64,000 nucleotides of DNA from Nitrospira sp. (GTDB taxonomy: Bacteria; Nitrospirota; Nitrospiria; Nitrospirales; Nitrospiraceae). Shown one piece after another: positions 26,133 to 35,677 of the stretch. The stretch spans positions 273,049 through 337,048 of the forward strand of contig CP092081.1 of assembly GCA_022226935.1 (NCBI GenBank), written 5' to 3'. The notes beneath the pieces are model-generated. The model did not search any database and had not been told where the DNA came from. It worked only from the letters and a program-made list of their open reading frames with translations. Positions within the stretch are counted from its first letter, which is position 1. The number at the start of each line of letters is the position of its first letter. The translations under genes and the position numbers were made by a program.

Positions 26133-27227
26133 TTAGCGGAAGGACAATAGCATTCGTCTTAGATAGTCACCTGTTGTGCCGAGAGAAAGAAGAATCTTTT
26201 TAATGTGGACTGATACCATCAAAGGATTAATTCTAAGTGACGCTTCATAGAGTTCTTTAGCTAAAGCAGAATATCCTGCAAAGTAGTATTCGTTGCCCAT
26301 ATCCACATATGCAAGAGCCCGAACCAAGTTCCGTTCTGACTCATCCGTGATGTTTCTCCATAGCGATTCCTCAAATTCCTGAAGGGTCATAACTGCCGAT
26401 TCCCGATACCGCTCTGACGAAATGACTCTCGCATATGTGTGAGCAATGGCCGGAAGAATATCCTTTGCCAAACGCGCGTATCCGGCGTCCTGAGCTTTCT
26501 TTCTCATAATCCAGGGAATCGCAACATCTTCAAAGGCGCAAGCTTCAAGCCTTTCACGAGTAAGCTTGGTGGTCATGCTCAGTGAATGGTCACGATAGCA
26601 AACCATTGGCTCCGCGAAATAGCCAACGTCATAATGCAACGCGAAGAGGCACCATAAATACCAATCACCGGCCCACGGCATATCGAGCGGAAAAACACCC
26701 AGCTTATCGTAGCATTCGCGGCGCACCAAACCCGAAGCAGCCAGCACAAAGTTCCACCGCAGAAGCTGTTTAAGCATAACGTGGCCTGGAATAACACTGT
26801 CTCGATCCCCGCCACCGGGGTAACGACCGATCACCCCAGACTCCATTCCATTGCGCACCCCAAGCCCAGCGCAATACGTATATCCTATACGTGAATTGTT
26901 ATCCAGAAGATCAACGTATCTTTCTAAGACATACGACGCACGCAGATAATCATCGGCGGAAATGAGCCAAACATATTTTCCAAGGGCAAAATTGATTCCC
27001 TTGTTGTAATTGTGCAGGTGTCCAAGGTTACTGCTATTACGTATGTGTCTTACCCGATTGTCATGGAACGACTGGGCAACTTCCACAGTATTATCAGGAG
27101 AGCAATCGTCCATGATCAGCACTTCGAAATTGTCATAACTTTGGGCCAGAATTGAATTGATACATTCCGGCAAAAGGTGCGCGAGCTTGTAACACGGAAC
27201 AATGAAACTAACGGCTGGAGTTGTCAT
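26133..27227 (-). CDS. Family 2 glycosyltransferase
   Basis: The protein of about 364 residues is a GT2 enzyme: VSFIVPCYKLAHLLPECINS, LIMDDCSPDNT, WLISADDYL as the metal-binding DxD region, and PWAGDWYLWCLFAL. A C-terminal helical part of about 100 residues has TPR-like character (MGNEYYFAGYSALAKELYEA). A TTG at 27263 opens the frame, but the ATG at 27227 begins directly at the domain and is preferred. Sugar and acceptor are unknown. Confidence 0.86.
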   Translation of the reverse strand: MTTPAVSFIVPCYKLAHLLPECINSILAQSYDNFEVLIMDDCSPDNTVEVAQSFHDNRVRHIRNSSNLGHLHNYNKGINFALGKYVWLISADDYLRASYVLERYVDLLDNNSRIGYTYCAGLGVRNGMESGVIGRYPGGGDRDSVIPGHVMLKQLLRWNFVLAASGLVRRECYDKLGVFPLDMPWAGDWYLWCLFALHYDVGYFAEPMVCYRDHSLSMTTKLTRERLEACAFEDVAIPWIMRKKAQDAGYARLAKDILPAIAHTYARVISSERYRESAVMTLQEFEESLWRNITDESERNLVRALAYVDMGNEYYFAGYSALAKELYEASLRINPLMVSVHIKKILLSLGTTGDYLRRMLLSFR

Positions 27228-27327
27228 AGAAACTTCGTTCTCTTGGAGGCCCACCCGTGCCAATCAGCCCCAGTGTTAAACCAGAATTCACTATCGAAGG
27301 ATGGAGGATTAGTGACGTTGGTTCCGT

Positions 27328-28308
27328 TTACGAAGAGATCCCTTGCGATTTGTAAAAGCTAGGGGAAGAAAGATTGATGCGACTATTTTGAACATAAATT
27401 CTTTTATTGAGGCTCTTCTCTAATTGCTTTCTATATGATCGATTATTGAAGAACTCTCTACGGTCCTCATGAAGAATCGGTAACATCTTTTTCCATCCGG
27501 ACTTGTGTGTTGCTCCGAGTGACTTCTCATGAACACGATAACGAATAAGTGGCTCGTTAATTACTTGCCCTCGATAACCGCATTGAACCATATCAATCCA
27601 GAACACCCAATCTTCAAAATATCCATTGTATTTGCTCAAGAAACCAAATCCATTTTGCTCCCTTACTTTTTTCCAGGCGTCTTTTCTCATGACGCTTTGC
27701 GAAGGAGCTATGCACCGTTGCCTTAGAAGAAATGGGTCCAGATCCTCTGTTTCCCATATAGAATCAAAATCGCCAAAACAACGAACCCAACTGTAACAAC
27801 TCCCCAAACTCTCATCGCTTTCCAGGCGAGACAAAGTCTTTTCCAGATATGTGGGGTCAAACAGATCATCAGGATCTAAGTAGCAGATATATTTCCCCTC
27901 AGCCAATGCCGCACCATTATTTCGGGTCTGTGCCAATCCTTGATTGGTCTGATGAATAACCTTCGTTCGTTCATAGCAAAAGTTCCGCAATACGTTTAGC
28001 GTCATTTCGTCGGTTGAACCATCATTGATCACAAGTATCTCAAACCGTTGAAACGTCTGGGCAAGAACCGACTCCACCGCTCCTTTGATGAATGCCCCAT
28101 AGTTGTAGCAAGGGATGATAACGGATACGAGGGGCCTTTCAGGAGGCCATTCTTCCTGCTGCTTGTAGTAATATTGCTTTGGTTCAATAACCTTGGACAC
28201 CTTATGCAGGCGATACTGAACACACATCTCCAATCTTTCAAGAAAAGCAATCCATCCGTCCTGCCTGAGGACATCGGCTAACTCTTTTCCTCGTTGCAAT
28301 ATTCTCTT
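27328..28308 (-). CDS. Family 2 glycosyltransferase
   Basis: A GT2 enzyme: LVSVIIPCYNYGAFIKGAVE, LVINDGSTDEMT, QTRNNGAALAEGKYICYLDP with DPDD as the metal site, and GYFEDWVFWIDMV. The open frame reaches 28377 and overlaps the upstream gene by 44 bases. The GTG at 28308 with AGGA seven bases upstream is chosen; a GTG at 28332 immediately after the upstream stop is possible. About 55 residues precede the catalytic domain. Confidence 0.85.
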   Translation of the reverse strand, partial: KRILQRGKELADVLRQDGWIAFLERLEMCVQYRLHKVSKVIEPKQYYYKQQEEWPPERPLVSVIIPCYNYGAFIKGAVESVLAQTFQRFEILVINDGSTDEMTLNVLRNFCYERTKVIHQTNQGLAQTRNNGAALAEGKYICYLDPDDLFDPTYLEKTLSRLESDESLGSCYSWVRCFGDFDSIWETEDLDPFLLRQRCIAPSQSVMRKDAWKKVREQNGFGFLSKYNGYFEDWVFWIDMVQCGYRGQVINEPLIRYRVHEKSLGATHKSGWKKMLPILHEDRREFFNNRSYRKQLEKSLNKRIYVQNSRINLSSPSFYKSQGISS

Positions 28309-28333
28309 CACCGGTAGGTCCTGCTGTGTCACA

Positions 28334-29461
28334 TTACAGGGATGAAATGGAAAACCTTGGCGATGCAGGCAACTCACCGCGCATATTACGATCTATGGCT
28401 AGTTGCAATGCCTTTTCAAATCTGTCTGTGGAATCTTCCCAAGTAAATTTTGTCGCAGTGTTGTAGGCTGCATCCGAAAATTGGCGCCATTCATCCGGCG
28501 GCAGTCTCAGTATACGCAACACCCGATCCGCGAGACCATTTACATCATTCACATCGACTAAGTAACCGTTTACGCCATCATCGATCACATCCATAGGTCC
28601 ACCCGCACGAGTGGAGACCACGGGACACCGACAGGCCATCGCCTCGAGTAATGGCAAGCAAAATCCTTCCAGAATACTTCCATTCAACCAAACATCACAT
28701 TGCGCATAAAGCTCCCTGAGCTTTTCCTGCTGCGGCCGGTAATGGAATTCCGCGAAAGGCGGAAGGCGCAACTGCAAGGCTGGATAATCTGCGCCGAAAG
28801 AGACAACTCGAAGCGACGGCACCTCCTCCGCAACCAACCGTAGAGCTTTGATGCTGGCATCACACCCCTTGAGCGGGGAATTATGGTGCAACAGGCCCAC
28901 AGTGGGAACCGGCCTTTTCCCTCTAGGACCAGCTTGGAACTGGTTTAAATCGACACCGTTGGGCACACATGAAACGACTTTATCTCCGAATCTGTCGCGC
29001 GCGAGATCCACCAACCACCGAGATACCGCAATTTTGTGCATTGGCATTCGCCATGTCTCTTCTAAATCCGGATTGGCCTTGCCTTCAGTTTTCTCGTAGC
29101 CTTGAAGGAAAATTACCTTCGCTCCTTTGGAGGGAGAAAGTCGGTTCACGCCATTAGCCGTCCGATAATAGGTCGCTACCACCACATCCGCATCCGGCAC
29201 ATCCGCATTTGTTACTGGCCTAATTTGTTCCAACACCCGGTGCTCCACATCAATTCCATCAACATGGGAGGGCTCTTTCCTTCTTCCTGGCCATCCTCCA
29301 CCCCAAAGAAGCGAAATAACCTTCTCGCGCAATGTTGGATTTGTCGGCGTGGAAATCAGATAAATCTTGTGACCACGTTTCCTCAATCGTTCGGCATAAA
29401 TCGCGATTACCCGCACACCACCTTGCAGGCCTGCAAATGGAAGTACAAATGTGATTCTCAT
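28334..29461 (-). CDS. Family 4 glycosyltransferase (GT-B)
   Basis: The 375-residue retaining GT-B enzyme has the N-terminal glycine-rich loop LPFAGLQGGVRVIAIYAERL, then CVPNGVDLNQF, the basic LHHNSPLKG region, and the GT4 donor signature EGFCLPLLEAMACRCPVVST. It would transfer a sugar from an NDP donor onto the growing lipid-linked unit. Its stop touches the next gene. Confidence 0.9.
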   Translation of the reverse strand: MRITFVLPFAGLQGGVRVIAIYAERLRKRGHKIYLISTPTNPTLREKVISLLWGGGWPGRRKEPSHVDGIDVEHRVLEQIRPVTNADVPDADVVVATYYRTANGVNRLSPSKGAKVIFLQGYEKTEGKANPDLEETWRMPMHKIAVSRWLVDLARDRFGDKVVSCVPNGVDLNQFQAGPRGKRPVPTVGLLHHNSPLKGCDASIKALRLVAEEVPSLRVVSFGADYPALQLRLPPFAEFHYRPQQEKLRELYAQCDVWLNGSILEGFCLPLLEAMACRCPVVSTRAGGPMDVIDDGVNGYLVDVNDVNGLADRVLRILRLPPDEWRQFSDAAYNTATKFTWEDSTDRFEKALQLAIDRNMRGELPASPRFSISSL

Positions 29462-29604
29462 TTCCTAATGCGTGTTTCTTTCGAGATTATGGGCTTTATG
29501 ATCCGAATAGTGCCGCGGGATACAGGGACATATTCAAGCAAGGATGGAAGATACAGGTGAGGATGGGAGCTGTCAGATCAAATTGAGATCGGGCATAACT
29601 CTTT

Positions 29605-30852
29605 TCATATCACACATTCTTCATCTAATGTTTTGCGGTTACTACCATTTAAACTTGAGGTTCTGGTATGTAGCCTGGTCGTTATGGCTCCTCGGTATGC
29701 CTGCAGTAATTTCACACCGGCTGCATTCCATGTGATGGCTGGTGCCGCAGCCAAGCCCCTGGCACGCAATCTTTCCAAAAGCGTGCGATCTTCATGGATC
29801 ATAGTAATGTGACTTGTAAGGGCCTTCACGTCTCCAACATGATGCACCAATGCATTGTCCATATGTTTGCAAATATCTGTACAAGCATCGGAAACCAAAG
29901 GGATACACCCACTTCCCATTGCCTCAGTACAGACTAAACCAAACCCTTCTTCAATGCTTGGAAGGACGAGAATGTCGCTGCTACGCACGAGTTCCGGCAC
30001 ATCGGTCCGATGGCCGAGAACCCGGACACTGGGATGGGATAACATCGGCGCTAGTTTTGCCCGGTAGGCCGGAACAAACTCTCCTGCAATTAAGAATGTG
30101 CCGTTACGAGATGCAGGGGAGTTCAACCACGCCTCCAAAGCATAGTGGAGTCCTTTTCTCACCGCGCAGACGCCGACCGAGATGATGGTTAGGCCACGAT
30201 CCAGTGCCTTCGGCTTTCTGTCAGGATAAAAACGATTTTCATCATATCCATAAATGTGCCGGACAAGTTTCTTACGATCAAATCCTTGGTCAAGAAAAGT
30301 TTGCACAACAAACTCAGACGGACACAAGAGATAGTCGGCCAGCTCATATTCCACTTCCTCCTTGGCAAGGACATCTGGTTTATAGGCGTGCTCATGATCC
30401 GGCGGCAAACTTACTCCCAAGCGAGTACACTCTTTGTGCACGACCTCATACGCGAATCTGGTATGTGCATTAGGTCGTTCCAGAACCGTCGCTATACCCA
30501 ACCGTGCAGCGGTTTTTAGCGTTCGCAACGAACCTAGCGGCCAGGCATGGACGACATCGATCTGTCCGGCGAGTTTCTCAAGCCTGCGTGAGACAATGTA
30601 GTCGTGGAGCGCAAAGGCTCTCATCGACCCCAGAAGTGTGTATGGAATTCGAAACCTACCTCGCGCCAGGGTCGATTGAACTCTGACATTGACCGGCACC
30701 GGTCTGCTGAGGGCACCAGGAAAAACCAACAGATCGGCTCCTGCTGCCGCGAGACCATTCACTTGTTGCCAGGCGGTATAACAGATCCTGTCTGCCCCCA
30801 GTTTATGCGGAAAACTGTATAGGACCCTGACTGTTCCAGTATTGAGGTGCAT
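29605..30852 (-). CDS. Family 4 glycosyltransferase (GT-B)
   Basis: The 415-residue protein has a GT4 C-terminal domain with ISVGVCAVRKGLHYALEAW and the EX7E-like donor motif EEGFGLVCTEAMGSGCIPLV. The N-terminal domain includes VVHAWPLGSLRTLKTAARLG. AGGA precedes the ATG. The sugar is unknown. It is 25 bases upstream-overlap-free from the fused Alg14/Alg13-type gene and cotranscribed with it. Confidence 0.88.
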   Translation of the reverse strand: MHLNTGTVRVLYSFPHKLGADRICYTAWQQVNGLAAAGADLLVFPGALSRPVPVNVRVQSTLARGRFRIPYTLLGSMRAFALHDYIVSRRLEKLAGQIDVVHAWPLGSLRTLKTAARLGIATVLERPNAHTRFAYEVVHKECTRLGVSLPPDHEHAYKPDVLAKEEVEYELADYLLCPSEFVVQTFLDQGFDRKKLVRHIYGYDENRFYPDRKPKALDRGLTIISVGVCAVRKGLHYALEAWLNSPASRNGTFLIAGEFVPAYRAKLAPMLSHPSVRVLGHRTDVPELVRSSDILVLPSIEEGFGLVCTEAMGSGCIPLVSDACTDICKHMDNALVHHVGDVKALTSHITMIHEDRTLLERLRARGLAAAPAITWNAAGVKLLQAYRGAITTRLHTRTSSLNGSNRKTLDEECVI

Positions 30853-30877
30853 AGGATTCCTACATCCGTCTCGGCTT

Positions 30878-31867
30878 TTATGCTTCCGCTTCCTTCACAA
30901 GCTTATGTAGCGTCGATATAGCCCGGCTATTGTCGAAACTGAACCCTACTTTCAGATCCTCGATGTTCCGGACAGCCCCTTCCAATTCATCAGTATTGTT
31001 GATAACTTTGGTATAACCCAACTTCTCAAGCTCATGATGCAAATCTTCGTTCATGTCGCGTGGGGTTGGAAGCTCACCATATTGATATTCCCTGGGCATC
31101 ACGATAAATCTCGTTTGATATCTGAGGCACAGAGTGCCGATACCCGCACTCGCCTGGTTGATGACATATTTTGCGTTTAAAATAAGCTCGGCTATCTTTC
31201 CGGGAGAACAAAAATCAAATACTTCGGCGTAACTGGATTTAAATTTCGTATGTCCCGCTTGAATGATGACCTTTTCTTTGATGATCCCCTTTTTGGCTAA
31301 CGCTTCAACTCCTTGAAGCAATCTCGCAAATGGTTCTTCCCTCGTCCCTACTGCGACAAACACGTAGTTTGAGGTTTTAAGTTTAATCACATCTTCCTGG
31401 CGCTTCAAAACCGGGCCGATATAGATGGCATTTTTGTGCCGCCGGTCTTCCCATTGCGTGTACACCCTACTACCTGATTTGAGCAACACGGTCGCAAAGA
31501 TGGAACGAGCGTTCACTCGAGAATAGGTCTCTATGCAAATGAATTTTTTCCTCAATAGACGGGAAAGCAAAAATGGCACGAAAGCGGTTCGGCCCGATCC
31601 GGTCGAGATCACATGGGTTGGCTTTTCTTTAGCGAATATCCTTAGCACCGGTATGACCTGGCGCAAATAGGTCCAGGGCTTCTTAAAATGCCCCATCTCT
31701 ATGTAATAGGCCGTTTCTTGGCTCAGCGGGTCTCTCGTCTGTTTACTTCTATTGGTGATCCAGAAATGGCGATACTGGTCGTAAAAATCGGATAGGTTGG
31801 TCATCTGCTCAAAATGACCACCCATGGTACAAACCAGGGCTATTTTGATTTGAGAATTTTCACTCAT
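30878..31867 (-). CDS. Fused Alg14/Alg13-type (PssD-PssE) glycosyltransferase
   Basis: This protein of about 329 residues joins two partners that are often separate. The first half is Alg14/PssD-like: ALVCTMGGHFEQMTNL, THVISTGSGRTAFVPFLLSR and ICIETYSRV. The second half is Alg13/PssE-like (GT28 C-terminal): YVFVAVGTREEPFARLLQGV, VIIQAGHTKFK and YVINQASAGIGTL. Together they form an inverting GT-B enzyme whose N-terminal half recruits the catalytic half to the membrane lipid. PssD/PssE add GlcA in rhizobial EPS; the donor here is not proven. The ATG at 31867 follows AAGGGA and is preferred over the frame opening at 31927. Confidence 0.88.
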   Translation of the reverse strand: MSENSQIKIALVCTMGGHFEQMTNLSDFYDQYRHFWITNRSKQTRDPLSQETAYYIEMGHFKKPWTYLRQVIPVLRIFAKEKPTHVISTGSGRTAFVPFLLSRLLRKKFICIETYSRVNARSIFATVLLKSGSRVYTQWEDRRHKNAIYIGPVLKRQEDVIKLKTSNYVFVAVGTREEPFARLLQGVEALAKKGIIKEKVIIQAGHTKFKSSYAEVFDFCSPGKIAELILNAKYVINQASAGIGTLCLRYQTRFIVMPREYQYGELPTPRDMNEDLHHELEKLGYTKVINNTDELEGAVRNIEDLKVGFSFDNSRAISTLHKLVKEAEA

Positions 31868-32037
31868 CGATTTCCCTTGCCTTCGCTTAATCGCGCGTAC
31901 AAATTGACCCTCGTGTAGACGAATCAACGACGACGACGGATGAAAGGCCCCTATCAGATTGGAAAAAGAGGAATGCTAGTTTAAGGGGAACTCCATTCCA
32001 TTGACGTCATCGGGGGGCATGCTTAACGGCAACTGAA

Positions 32038-33633
32038 CTAAGAACCCGAAGGCGCAAGACGGAGTGCAACAAACAATCGCTTTATGAGCGGCGGAATCCG
32101 GTCTAGGGAAATAAGGTTGAGGAGGGTTCGCATGGAATAGACACTGCTCAATATCATTGCCAATACTCCGATGCTAGTCGCTAAGAGAATTGGCAGTACA
32201 AAGAAACCGCAAAAGACCAACGCGATCAAAAAGATGAATATCAATCCTAATTTGCTATTCGCGAATGACCAGCGGAAATCGCTGAGCCGATGAACAATTG
32301 CATAAATCATCACTCCGTGAAAAACGTAGGATCCAAAGAATGCTATGCCAGCGCCGTTTAAACCAAACGATCGTATACAAATCCACGAAAGCCCAACGTT
32401 GACGATGGTCCATGCCAGCTCGGCCAAGAAAAAGATGTTTTGCGAATTCTTCGCCACAATAATGAAGCCAATCGGCCAGGTCATCACCTGAAGTGTCGCC
32501 CCTAGACAAATCCAGCGCAGGACTTCCACCGCCGCTTCGAATTCAGCGCTGTAGAACAAGGCAATCACCAACGGTGCGCATGTGAGAGTGGCTAACACGC
32601 CGGGTCCCGCCAACAGAAGACTGATCTGGGCCTGCTCATTCACCAGGCGGTTGCAGGCGGCATTGTCTTTGGCGGCAGCAGTCAGACGAGGATAGAAGTC
32701 CGCTCCCATTGCCTGGAGAATGAAGCCCACATACAGTCCACCGAGGGTCCAGGCAGATTGATACAATCCGGCTGCTTCGAGGCCAACCATGCGAACCACC
32801 ATAATGCGAACCACGTATGCGGCTCCCATCATCAGAAACCCGCTTGCCATGAATGCGAACCCGAGTTTCAAGAGTGCGGCTGCTTCCTGCCTGACTTGGG
32901 AGGCCGTCATAGCTGGAGATTGAATCTGTACCTTCCTGCTGTACCACCAGGAAGTGACAATCGACATCGCGGCTATGGCGACGAGGGATGGCACGACACC
33001 GTCTTGGCGCAAGAAATAGACGAGAACAATGCTGATTACTGCCCCGAAAAAGGCACCCAGCGCACCCATCATGGCGAGATCGGAGATACGCCGCATCCCC
33101 TGGATCAGCGCCCCTTGACCGGCGGAAACTAAACGAAAAAATACAGCAAGCGACAGCAAGGCGACGGCAGCCGCCTGTTGGTCAGTGCCGAATGTGAATG
33201 TGGAGATCTGTCCCGAAAACAGGACCAGAACCCCAGCGCCTGTAATTCCCAGGACTACTGATGTCCGGCGGAGTATGGATGCAGTTCTGGCAATCCGGTC
33301 TGTGTCTCCCGAACCAACGGACTCGGCAATCTGGCGCACGCCACTACTATTGATACCCATGCCGACGATACTGACTGCAAGGTCAACGATTGATCCGAAC
33401 AGGCCCATCAGTCCGAACCCCGCCGGACCCAGCAACAGCGCCATCGCCTTGGTGCGAACGACCCCAATGGCGATGTTGATCACCGACGAGCCGCCGATCA
33501 ACGCCGACGACTGCAGAATCTGACTGTAAGAGTTCTTTTCGGCCGCTGGCGACTCCGCTGTTTGAGGCGCAGCACATCGCACAGAGTCTTCAGTGGTACC
33601 ATAAGAATCTGAGGGCACAGAGGCGGTGGTCAT
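32038..33633 (-). CDS. wzx: Wzx-type oligosaccharide flippase
   Basis: This protein of about 531 residues has some fourteen helices and belongs to the MOP/polysaccharide export superfamily. Marker segments are SSALIGGSSVINIAIGVVRTKAMALLLGP-like near the N-terminus, GMGINSSGVRQIAES, and AGLYQSAWTLGGLYVGFILQ. It would flip the undecaprenyl-linked repeat unit to the periplasm for polymerisation by the Wzy-like protein. The frame opens at 33762 inside the previous gene; the ATG at 33633 follows that gene's stop by seven bases and is chosen. Confidence 0.92.
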   Translation of the reverse strand: MTTASVPSDSYGTTEDSVRCAAPQTAESPAAEKNSYSQILQSSALIGGSSVINIAIGVVRTKAMALLLGPAGFGLMGLFGSIVDLAVSIVGMGINSSGVRQIAESVGSGDTDRIARTASILRRTSVVLGITGAGVLVLFSGQISTFTFGTDQQAAAVALLSLAVFFRLVSAGQGALIQGMRRISDLAMMGALGAFFGAVISIVLVYFLRQDGVVPSLVAIAAMSIVTSWWYSRKVQIQSPAMTASQVRQEAAALLKLGFAFMASGFLMMGAAYVVRIMVVRMVGLEAAGLYQSAWTLGGLYVGFILQAMGADFYPRLTAAAKDNAACNRLVNEQAQISLLLAGPGVLATLTCAPLVIALFYSAEFEAAVEVLRWICLGATLQVMTWPIGFIIVAKNSQNIFFLAELAWTIVNVGLSWICIRSFGLNGAGIAFFGSYVFHGVMIYAIVHRLSDFRWSFANSKLGLIFIFLIALVFCGFFVLPILLATSIGVLAMILSSVYSMRTLLNLISLDRIPPLIKRLFVALRLAPSGS

Positions 33634-33640
33634 CGATTGT

Positions 33641-34300
33641 TTATCCGGACGTAATCTTCCTGATTTCTCTCGCAGGATTTCCAACCACGACAATGTCTTC
33701 TGGAATGTCGCAAACAACGTTGGAACCGAGTCCCACCAGGGTTCGATCGCCGATGTGAACATTTTCCCGTATCTTCACTCCCGAACCGATATAACATTCC
33801 ACACCCACATTCACACCACCGGACAGCGACACATTCGAACCGATGCAGCAGTAGTCGCCAATCATCGTATCATGGGCGATCACCGTATTGGGCAGGACAA
33901 CACAATGATTTCCGATGCGGACTCCACAGCTGACGACCACATGCGGCATAAGGAGCGTATTATGACCAACCACGGCATCAGGGGCTTTCACAACCGACGG
34001 GTGGATAATCGTCGCAAACCGAGATGCCTGAATCCCTAAACTTTCGATGATGAATCTGCGCCGCAAATAGCCATTTGGACTGCCGGGTACCGCGAGGACA
34101 TATGCGTCGCGGTGCGATTGAAACAATTCCCTTCCCCCTAAGACCTTCACGCCTGAATAATCCTGGCCGTGCAGGGAATGATTGTCGTCGATAAAACCGA
34201 TCACTTCCCACTCCGGCCTCACTTCGTTGATCGCCAGAATGGAAATGAGAGATTCCTTGCCGTTTCCGCCGAATGGAAATATCAGGAGCTTTTTAGACAT
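33641..34300 (-). CDS. NeuD/PglD-type sugar O- or N-acyltransferase
   Basis: The 219-residue protein has a small N-terminal Rossmann-like part (LLIFPFGGNGKESLISIL, VIGFIDDN) and a C-terminal left-handed beta-helix of hexapeptide repeats (VVGHNTLLMPHVVVS, VNVGVECYIGSGVKI) ending in VVVGNPAREIRK. That order is the NeuD/PglD layout, which acetylates amino sugars with acetyl-CoA. It overlaps the DegT aminotransferase gene by eight bases, so the pair probably makes one N-acetylated 4-amino sugar nucleotide. Confidence 0.9.
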   Translation of the reverse strand: MSKKLLIFPFGGNGKESLISILAINEVRPEWEVIGFIDDNHSLHGQDYSGVKVLGGRELFQSHRDAYVLAVPGSPNGYLRRRFIIESLGIQASRFATIIHPSVVKAPDAVVGHNTLLMPHVVVSCGVRIGNHCVVLPNTVIAHDTMIGDYCCIGSNVSLSGGVNVGVECYIGSGVKIRENVHIGDRTLVGLGSNVVCDIPEDIVVVGNPAREIRKITSG

Positions 34301-35540
34301 GCGTGATCTGCTTGACGACCGTTTCTGCCTCGATCTCCGACATCCCAGTGTAGAGCGGTAGCAGCAGCACCGAATCTCTCGCCCGTTCTGAGTCAGGCAG
34401 CGACCACTTGGCAGTGTACGCAGTCTCCTGGTGTGCGTTCATAATCCCACGGCGAGTGGAAATCTCCGCGTCGAGCAGGCGCTGCATCAAGGCGTCGCGG
34501 CTCACTGGAGCCCGATCGAGCACCCTGACCGGGAAGCTCTGCCAATTCGTCCTGCAGTCGACAGGCTCCTGAGGCGGCTCAAGCCACGGCACTTCCTTCA
34601 AGGTACAAAAGTAGAATTCGGCAATCTTTCTCCGTCCCTCCAGGAAACCTGGCAATCTCTTGAGCTGTTCGATGCCTATGGCGGCCTGAACATCAGTCAT
34701 CCGGTAATTGAATCCGGTCGTGACATACTCCTCGAAAATGACCGTACGCGAGTGATGCCTCACCGTATCGGGCACACTCATGGCATGCTGGCGGAGAAGA
34801 CGGAATTTCGCATCGTATTCGGGATTGCTCGTCGTAATCATCCCGCCGTCCCCCGTCGCGACGAGCTTCCGCGGATGAAACGAAAAACACGCGACGTCGC
34901 CGTGCGGTTTGCCGATCTTTTCCCACACGCCTGCGATGTTGACTTCACTTGCGATCGCGCAGGCCGCATCTTCGACCACCGGGAGGTGAAATTTCTTGGC
35001 GAGAGAGAGGATGGAGGTCATATCGCACGGCATCCCCATTTGATGCACCGGCATGATCGCAGCGACGCGTCCGAGGGAGTCGTTGTGCGGCGGTTTCTTT
35101 CCGCCTATGAAGTGCGTCAGCGGCGATTCTCCGACGGCGAGCCGGGACAAGTCCCGGTAATACAGCTGACCATCCCGCACTTCACAGGCGTCACACAGGC
35201 ATCTTTTCAGATCTTCTGCCGACATATTGTAGGTCTGCGGATCGATGTCGACGAAGATCGGCTCTGCCTGACAATACCGGATGGCATTTGCGGTGGCGAT
35301 GAACGAGTGGCTGACCGTGATGACCACATCTCCCGGCTTGACGCCGACAGCAAGCAGCGCGAGATGCAGAGCAGTGGTGCAACTTGATACGGCGCAAGCG
35401 TGCGGCGCGCCGACGTACGCAGCGAAGGCTTCTTCAAATTGTTTGACCTTCGGACCCTGGGTAAGCCACCCGGAGAGAATCACTTCCCTGACGGCGGCGG
35501 CTTCTTCTTCCCCGAGGAATGGTTTCGCAATCGGAATCAT
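34293..35540 (-). CDS. DegT/DnrJ/EryC1/StrS sugar aminotransferase
   Basis: The 415-residue PLP enzyme has VSSCTTALHLALLAVGVKPG (cofactor phosphate loop), VEDAACAIAS and the Schiff-base lysine in FSFHPRKLVATGDGGM. It would aminate a keto-sugar nucleotide, probably at C4, with the adjacent PglD-like enzyme acetylating the product. It is longer than the usual ~370 residues owing to an insert of about 40 residues between IDPQTYNM and AIMPVHQMGMP. The dehydratase supplying its substrate is not in this window unless the epimerase at 35678 takes part. Confidence 0.9.
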   Translation of the reverse strand: MIPIAKPFLGEEEAAAVREVILSGWLTQGPKVKQFEEAFAAYVGAPHACAVSSCTTALHLALLAVGVKPGDVVITVSHSFIATANAIRYCQAEPIFVDIDPQTYNMSAEDLKRCLCDACEVRDGQLYYRDLSRLAVGESPLTHFIGGKKPPHNDSLGRVAAIMPVHQMGMPCDMTSILSLAKKFHLPVVEDAACAIASEVNIAGVWEKIGKPHGDVACFSFHPRKLVATGDGGMITTSNPEYDAKFRLLRQHAMSVPDTVRHHSRTVIFEEYVTTGFNYRMTDVQAAIGIEQLKRLPGFLEGRRKIAEFYFCTLKEVPWLEPPQEPVDCRTNWQSFPVRVLDRAPVSRDALMQRLLDAEISTRRGIMNAHQETAYTAKWSLPDSERARDSVLLLPLYTGMSEIEAETVVKQITHV

Positions 35541-35677
35541 CTGCTTCGTCCCTCAGCGATAAGGTTGGTTCGCATTGCGAGAGGCGCTGTTTACAATTTC
35601 GAATCCGTTCAACGCGCTCTCGCTTCAACACCCTACACCCCTACTGGCCCTTCATCTGAACGGCCTCCGCCATGACG

